Assembly: GCA_033558025.1 (NCBI GenBank)
Contig: JAUCEF010000037.1
Span: 1 to 22,519, forward strand
Reading direction: 5' to 3'
Length of the DNA stretch: 22,519 bases
From: Phytophthora sp. 'mugwort'
Lineage: Eukaryota > Oomycota > Peronosporomycetes > Peronosporales > Peronosporaceae
How positions within the stretch are numbered: position 1 is the stretch's first letter; each line of letters opens with the position of its first letter. Position numbers and translations under genes: made by a program. The notes below the pieces were generated by a model. That model was not told where the DNA came from and did not search any database. It saw nothing but the letters and a program-made list of their open reading frames with translations. This document shows, in pieces, positions 18,887 through 22,519 of this stretch.

Positions 18887-19240
18887 TTACCATTCTAAAG
18901 CATCACTACACCAAATATAAATAAAACCTATAACTAATTCAACTAAAAATTCAATCATAGTCCAAAATCCCCATGAAAAATTTGAACTTAAAGTTAAAAC
19001 CCAAGGAAAAATAAAAACAGCTTCTAAATCAAAAATAATAAAAAGGATAGCTACTAAATAAAATTTTACATCAAAAATTTTTCTAGCATCATCATAAGGA
19101 TTAAATCCACATTCATAGGCTGTTAACTTTTCTAAATCATCTTTTTGTTTAATTAAACTAAAAGATAAAATGAAAATTAAAATTGATAAAAATAAACTTA
19201 ATATTAAGAATATAAAAATATTTGAATAATTTAATAACAT
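18887..19240 (-). CDS. nad3: NADH dehydrogenase subunit 3, copy B
   Basis: 117 residues from ATG 19240, identical to copy A. The upstream open frame reaches into trnD and is not used. Confidence 0.97.
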   Translation of the reverse strand: MLLNYSNIFIFLILSLFLSILIFILSFSLIKQKDDLEKLTAYECGFNPYDDARKIFDVKFYLVAILFIIFDLEAVFIFPWVLTLSSNFSWGFWTMIEFLVELVIGFIYIWCSDALEW

Positions 19241-19274
19241 ATTTATAAATTTTTTTAAATATAATAAATTTAAA

Positions 19275-19348
19275 CGGAAAAAACGGGACTTGAACCCGCG
19301 ACTTATAGCGTGACAAGCTACCACTCTAACCAACTGAGCTATTTTTCC
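19275..19348 (-). tRNA. trnD: tRNA-Asp(GTC), copy B
   Basis: Same cloverleaf as arm A: acceptor GGAAAAA/TTTTTCC, anticodon GTC, discriminator G. Confidence 0.97.
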
Positions 19349-19384
19349 AATATAAAATATTATATCTTATTTTTGTATATTTTA

Positions 19385-20104
19385 TTAATGTAAATTTAAA
19401 GCATCATTTATATACATACACGTTAAAATCGTAAACACATATGCCTGAATTAAAGCTACAGCAATTTCTAAACCAACCAATAATACAATAATTATTAATG
19501 GAATAAAATGTGCCATAAAAATAAAACTATTTACATTTAACATAGCCCAAGCAAAACCTGCAATTACTTTTAATAAAGTATGTCCAGCCATCATATTTGC
19601 AAATAATCGTACAGGTAAACTAATTACACGAAAAATGTATGAAACTAATTCAATAGGTACTAAGATGGGAACTAATGCTATACTTGCACCACTAGGTAAT
19701 AATAAATTTAAAAAATTAAATTTATGTTTTTTAATTCCAATTAAATTAAAACCTAAATAAATTGTTAATGCTAAAGTAAACGTAATAATTAAATGACTTG
19801 TTATAGTAAAACTGTATGGAATCATTCCTATTAAATTACATAATAAAATAAAAAAAAAAACAACAAAAATTAATGAAACAAAATATTTACCAGCTTTTCC
19901 TATACTAGAATAAGTTAATTCAATTGTAATATTAAAAATCATTTCAAAAATTTGTTGAAAACGTGTTGGAATAAATTTAGTTTTTATACATGTAAATATA
20001 TATAAATAAACTAAACCTATTACTAAAATTAAAGAAGCATTAGTAAATACAAAAGGTATTTGAAAAATAGGTAAAATTTCAAATTGTTCTAAAGGACTAA
20101 CCAT
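19385..20104 (-). CDS. atp6: ATP synthase subunit a, copy B
   Basis: 239 residues identical to copy A, with the essential arginine in PVRLFANMMAGH. Confidence 0.97.
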   Translation of the reverse strand: MVSPLEQFEILPIFQIPFVFTNASLILVIGLVYLYIFTCIKTKFIPTRFQQIFEMIFNITIELTYSSIGKAGKYFVSLIFVVFFFILLCNLIGMIPYSFTITSHLIITFTLALTIYLGFNLIGIKKHKFNFLNLLLPSGASIALVPILVPIELVSYIFRVISLPVRLFANMMAGHTLLKVIAGFAWAMLNVNSFIFMAHFIPLIIIVLLVGLEIAVALIQAYVFTILTCMYINDALNLH

Positions 20105-20128
20105 AAAAATTATTAATTTTTTAATAAA

Positions 20129-21042
20129 TTAATTACCTCCCCACCAGTAAACTGCTACAAATAAAAATAACCAAACAACATCTACAAAATGCCAATACCA
20201 AGCTGCAGCTTCAAAACCGAAATGATGTTGTTTTGTAAAATGATGATTAATTAATCTAATAGTACTTACTATAATAAAAATAGTACCTACAATAACGTGA
20301 ATACCATGAAAACCTGTTAATAAAAAAAAAGTTGTACCATAAATACTATCAGAAATTGAAAAAGTACTTTCAATATATTCATAGGCTTGAATTAAAGTAA
20401 AAAAAAAAGCTAATAAAATTGTAATAATTAAACTTAAAATAGCATTTTTTCTATCACCAAAAACTATTGAATGGTGTGCCCAAGTAATAGTTGCCCCAGA
20501 TGATAATAATATTACAGTATTTAATAAAGGAATACCCCAAGCATTAACAGTTTCAATACCTAATGGTGGCCATAAAGATCCAATTTCAGGTGTTGGTGCT
20601 AAAGCTGAATGAAAAAAAGCCCAAAAAAAACTAACAAAAAATAGTAATTCACTAAAAATAAATAAAAGCATACCATTTCTTAAACCTAATTGTACTTGTT
20701 TAGTATGTTGACCTTCATATACAGCTTCTCTAACTATATCACGAAACCAAGTATACATTGTTAAAATAATCATTAAAAATCCTGTTAAAATTAAGAAATT
20801 ACTGCCAATATAACCATGAAAATACATAGCACCACCAAAAGTTAAAAAAAAAAGTCCAAAAGAAATTATAAAAGGCCAAGGACTTGGATCTACTAAATGA
20901 TAAGGATGTTTTTGTGTATTTTGTATATTATTACTAATTTCTTTTAAATTTTTAAATCATTTTGAAATTTATCGATATTAGAATCATTTGTTGTAGTTTC
21001 TATTTGTAAATTTTTTTTATTAATATAATAATAATTTTTCAT
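20129..21042 (-). pseudogene. cox3: cox3 copy B: frameshift in the N-terminal extension
   Basis: The conserved cytochrome oxidase III part is identical to copy A, but at 20946-20948 the run is one base shorter than in copy A (three instead of four), so translation from the ATG at 21042 hits a stop after about 32 codons. The break is upstream of the conserved HPYHLVDPSPW start, in the unusual extension. If the real start is a non-ATG codon between the break and that motif, this copy would still encode a normal-length Cox3; otherwise the first in-frame ATG is at 20827, inside the second membrane segment. Could be a consensus error. Confidence 0.8.
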
Positions 21043-21102
21043 AAGAATTTTATAATTTGTAATAATTAATTATTTAATGATAAATAATGTATTTTAAAAA
21101 AA

Positions 21103-21534
21103 TTAATCAAAAATAAGATTAAATTTTAATTTTTTTATATTTTTATAATATTGTTTTTTTGTATTGATTGTTTTACTTTTATTTTTTGAAGTTTGAATAA
21201 TTTCGTTTGTTATGTTTTTTAAATTTGCATTTAAAAGTAACCACGATATCGATTTTTTAATTGTTTATCTTCATTTAAAAGCATTAAAAAATATCTATCT
21301 TTTTTTTTTTTTTTTTTTATTTCGTTTTTTATTTGGAATACTTATTGCTTTTAATTTCGGTAATAAATTTTCAATTGATTTAAATAAAATAAAATTCGGT
21401 TTTTGTTTTGTAATTTTTTTTAAAGTAATTAAAATATTTATAAATATGTTTTCAGAACAAGTTTTTTTTCCTTTTTTTAATAACATATTTATAAATAATT
21501 TTTTTATTTTATACTCTTCGTATTTTAGTTCCAT
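21103..21534 (-). pseudogene. rps7: rps7 copy B: premature stop after lysine tract
   Basis: Same gene as 5622-6053, but the homopolymer at 21300-21318 has 19 bases against 18, giving a stop at 21297-21295 after 79 residues. A second indel at 21261-21262 (two bases instead of three) would restore the frame further on. Thus only about 40 bases between them are out of frame. Both changes are in mononucleotide runs, typical of sequencing error but also of real slippage. Confidence 0.85.
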
Positions 21535-21889
21535 ATTTTGATCTTGATGTTTTTCGAGAATAAATCCCTAATAAATCATATTTACCACGAATTACATGAT
21601 ATTTTACTCCAGGTAAATCTTTTACACGACCTCCTCTAACTAATACTATTGAATGTTCTTGTAAAGTATGACCAATACCTGGAATATAAGTAATTATTGT
21701 ATACCTACTAGATAGGTGTACTTTTGCTACTTTACGCATAGCAGAATTTGGTTTTTTAGGTGTTGTATTATAAACTTTTAAACAAATACCTTTACGTTGA
21801 GGACATTGTTTTAAAGCTGGACTTTTATTTCTTTTTTTTTTTTCTAAACGTTTTTGTTTTTTTAAAAATAATTGATTAATTGTTGACAT
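21509..21889 (-). CDS. rps12: Small-subunit ribosomal protein S12, copy B
   Basis: 126 residues from ATG 21889, identical to copy A, overlapping the rps7 start by 26 bases. Confidence 0.97.
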   Translation of the reverse strand: MSTINQLFLKKQKRLEKKKRNKSPALKQCPQRKGICLKVYNTTPKKPNSAMRKVAKVHLSSRYTIITYIPGIGHTLQEHSIVLVRGGRVKDLPGVKYHVIRGKYDLLGIYSRKTSRSKYGTKIRRV

Positions 21890-21906
21890 ATTATTTGTTA
21901 TTTTAT

Positions 21907-21979
21907 TGAATAATAACGGACTCGAACCGCTAACATTTTCGGTGTAAACGAAATACTCTACCAATTGAGTTAATTATTC
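21907..21979 (-). tRNA. trnV: tRNA-Val(TAC), copy B
   Basis: Mirror of 5177-5249 with identical acceptor, anticodon TAC and T-arm. Confidence 0.96.
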
Positions 21980-21981
21980 AT

Positions 21982-22055
21982 TGGGCCTAAGTAGATTTGA
22001 ACTACTGACTTTACACTTATCAGGCGTATACTCTAACCAACTGAGTTATAGGCCC
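21982..22055 (-). tRNA. trnI: tRNA-Ile(GAT), copy B
   Basis: Mirror of 5101-5174; acceptor GGGCCTA/TAGGCCC and anticodon GAT unchanged. Confidence 0.96.
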
Positions 22056-22057
22056 TT

Positions 22058-22129
22058 TTGAAGTAAAAGGATTCGAACCTTTGATTTTCCGTACCAAAAA
22101 CGGAGGCCTTACCACTTGGCTATACTTCA
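22058..22129 (-). tRNA. trnQ: tRNA-Gln(TTG), copy B
   Basis: Mirror of 5027-5098; acceptor TGAAGTA/TACTTCA and anticodon TTG unchanged. Confidence 0.96.
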
Positions 22130-22143
22130 AAATAAATAAAATA

Positions 22144-22217
22144 TATGCTTAGAAAGATTTGAACTTTCATTTTATAGATCCGCAATCTAACGCTTTATCC
22201 ATTTAAGCTATAAGCAT
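22144..22217 (-). tRNA. trnR: tRNA-Arg(GCG), copy B
   Basis: Mirror of 4939-5012; acceptor ATGCTTA/TAAGCAT and anticodon GCG unchanged. Confidence 0.95.
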
Positions 22218-22227
22218 AAGTTTAATT

Positions 22228-22519
22228 TTAATTTTTTTTTATAATTTTAATATTTATTAATGAATTTTTAGATAAAAATTTTTTAATTAAAACTAAAAAA
22301 TTTAATAAATAAAAAATATTTTTAAATTTTATATTAATTTTAGAAGTATAATTTTTATGAATAAAATGTTCACGTGATTTTTTATTTACATGGGGAGATC
22401 TTAATAATGTAAAAATTTTTTTTTTTTGTTTTGTTTGAAATACACCGGGTATTTGAATATTTTTGAATTTATTAATTTTTTTTTAATTTTAATAAATTTT
22501 GTTTGAGTTGATTTATTTT
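22228..22519 (-). pseudogene. rps10: rps10 copy B: frameshifted and cut by the window edge
   Basis: Ribosomal protein S10 copy; the RSPHVNKKSREHF motif is intact, but the run at 22476-22484 has nine bases against eight in copy A, which puts the N-terminal part out of frame and creates an early stop. The first ~12 codons lie beyond the window. Single-base homopolymer change; error or true difference cannot be told here. Confidence 0.82.

Overview
The window is part of a mitochondrial genome from a free-standing protist lineage. It is extremely AT-rich and densely packed. It carries complex I genes that animals, fungi and plants mostly lack in mtDNA (nad7, nad9, nad11) together with ribosomal protein genes (rps7, rps10, rps12, probably rpl10) and bacterial-shaped tRNAs. 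Every tryptophan read in the proteins uses TGG despite the AT bias, and nad11 ends in TGA inside an ATGA overlap, so the standard code seems to apply. Mitochondrial nad11 plus a very large inverted repeat fits a stramenopile (oomycete- or chrysophyte-like) best, but that placement is inference and other nad11-bearing protists are possible. No introns, mobile elements, CRISPR arrays or rRNA genes were seen.

Layout. (1) Positions 1-2895, minus strand: nad7, a probable rpl10, trnH(GTG) and the 5' part of nad4, running off the left edge. (2) Positions 2896-3011: divergent AT-rich spacer, a likely transcription start area for both directions. (3) Positions 3012-13551, plus strand: nad2, trnF, rps10, trnR-trnQ-trnI-trnV, rps12/rps7, cox3, atp6, trnD, nad3, atp9, nad9, cob, nad11 (5'-truncated), nad1, nad4L. 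(4) Positions 13564-13594: a 31-bp turning point. (5) Positions 13595-22519: a near-perfect inverted copy of 4638-13563, running backwards from nad4L to a partial rps10 cut by the right edge. Each arm is at least 8.9 kb; their outer ends are not determined in this window.

Function. The genes supply membrane and hydrophilic subunits of complex I (Nad1, 2, 3, 4, 4L, 7, 9, 11), complex III (cob), complex IV (cox3), ATP synthase (atp6, atp9), the mitochondrial ribosome (S7, S10, S12, probably L10) and tRNAs for His, Phe, Arg, Gln, Ile, Val and Asp. Short spacers, gene overlaps (rps12/rps7, nad11/nad1) and tRNAs between messages suggest long polycistronic transcripts cut at tRNAs. No gene-free stretch exceeds 300 bases; the longest (8271-8508) holds an imperfect stem-loop.

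The main oddities are: a palindrome whose centre keeps a third, directly repeated copy of the nad4L 3' end next to a 16-bp hairpin (a template-switch footprint); a nad11 that begins immediately at the N4 iron-sulfur motif and lacks the whole N1b/N5 region in both copies; and five single-base indels between the two arms, which break nad11 in one copy and cox3, rps7 and rps10 in the other, with no substitution noticed. Those indels could be consensus errors or real divergence.
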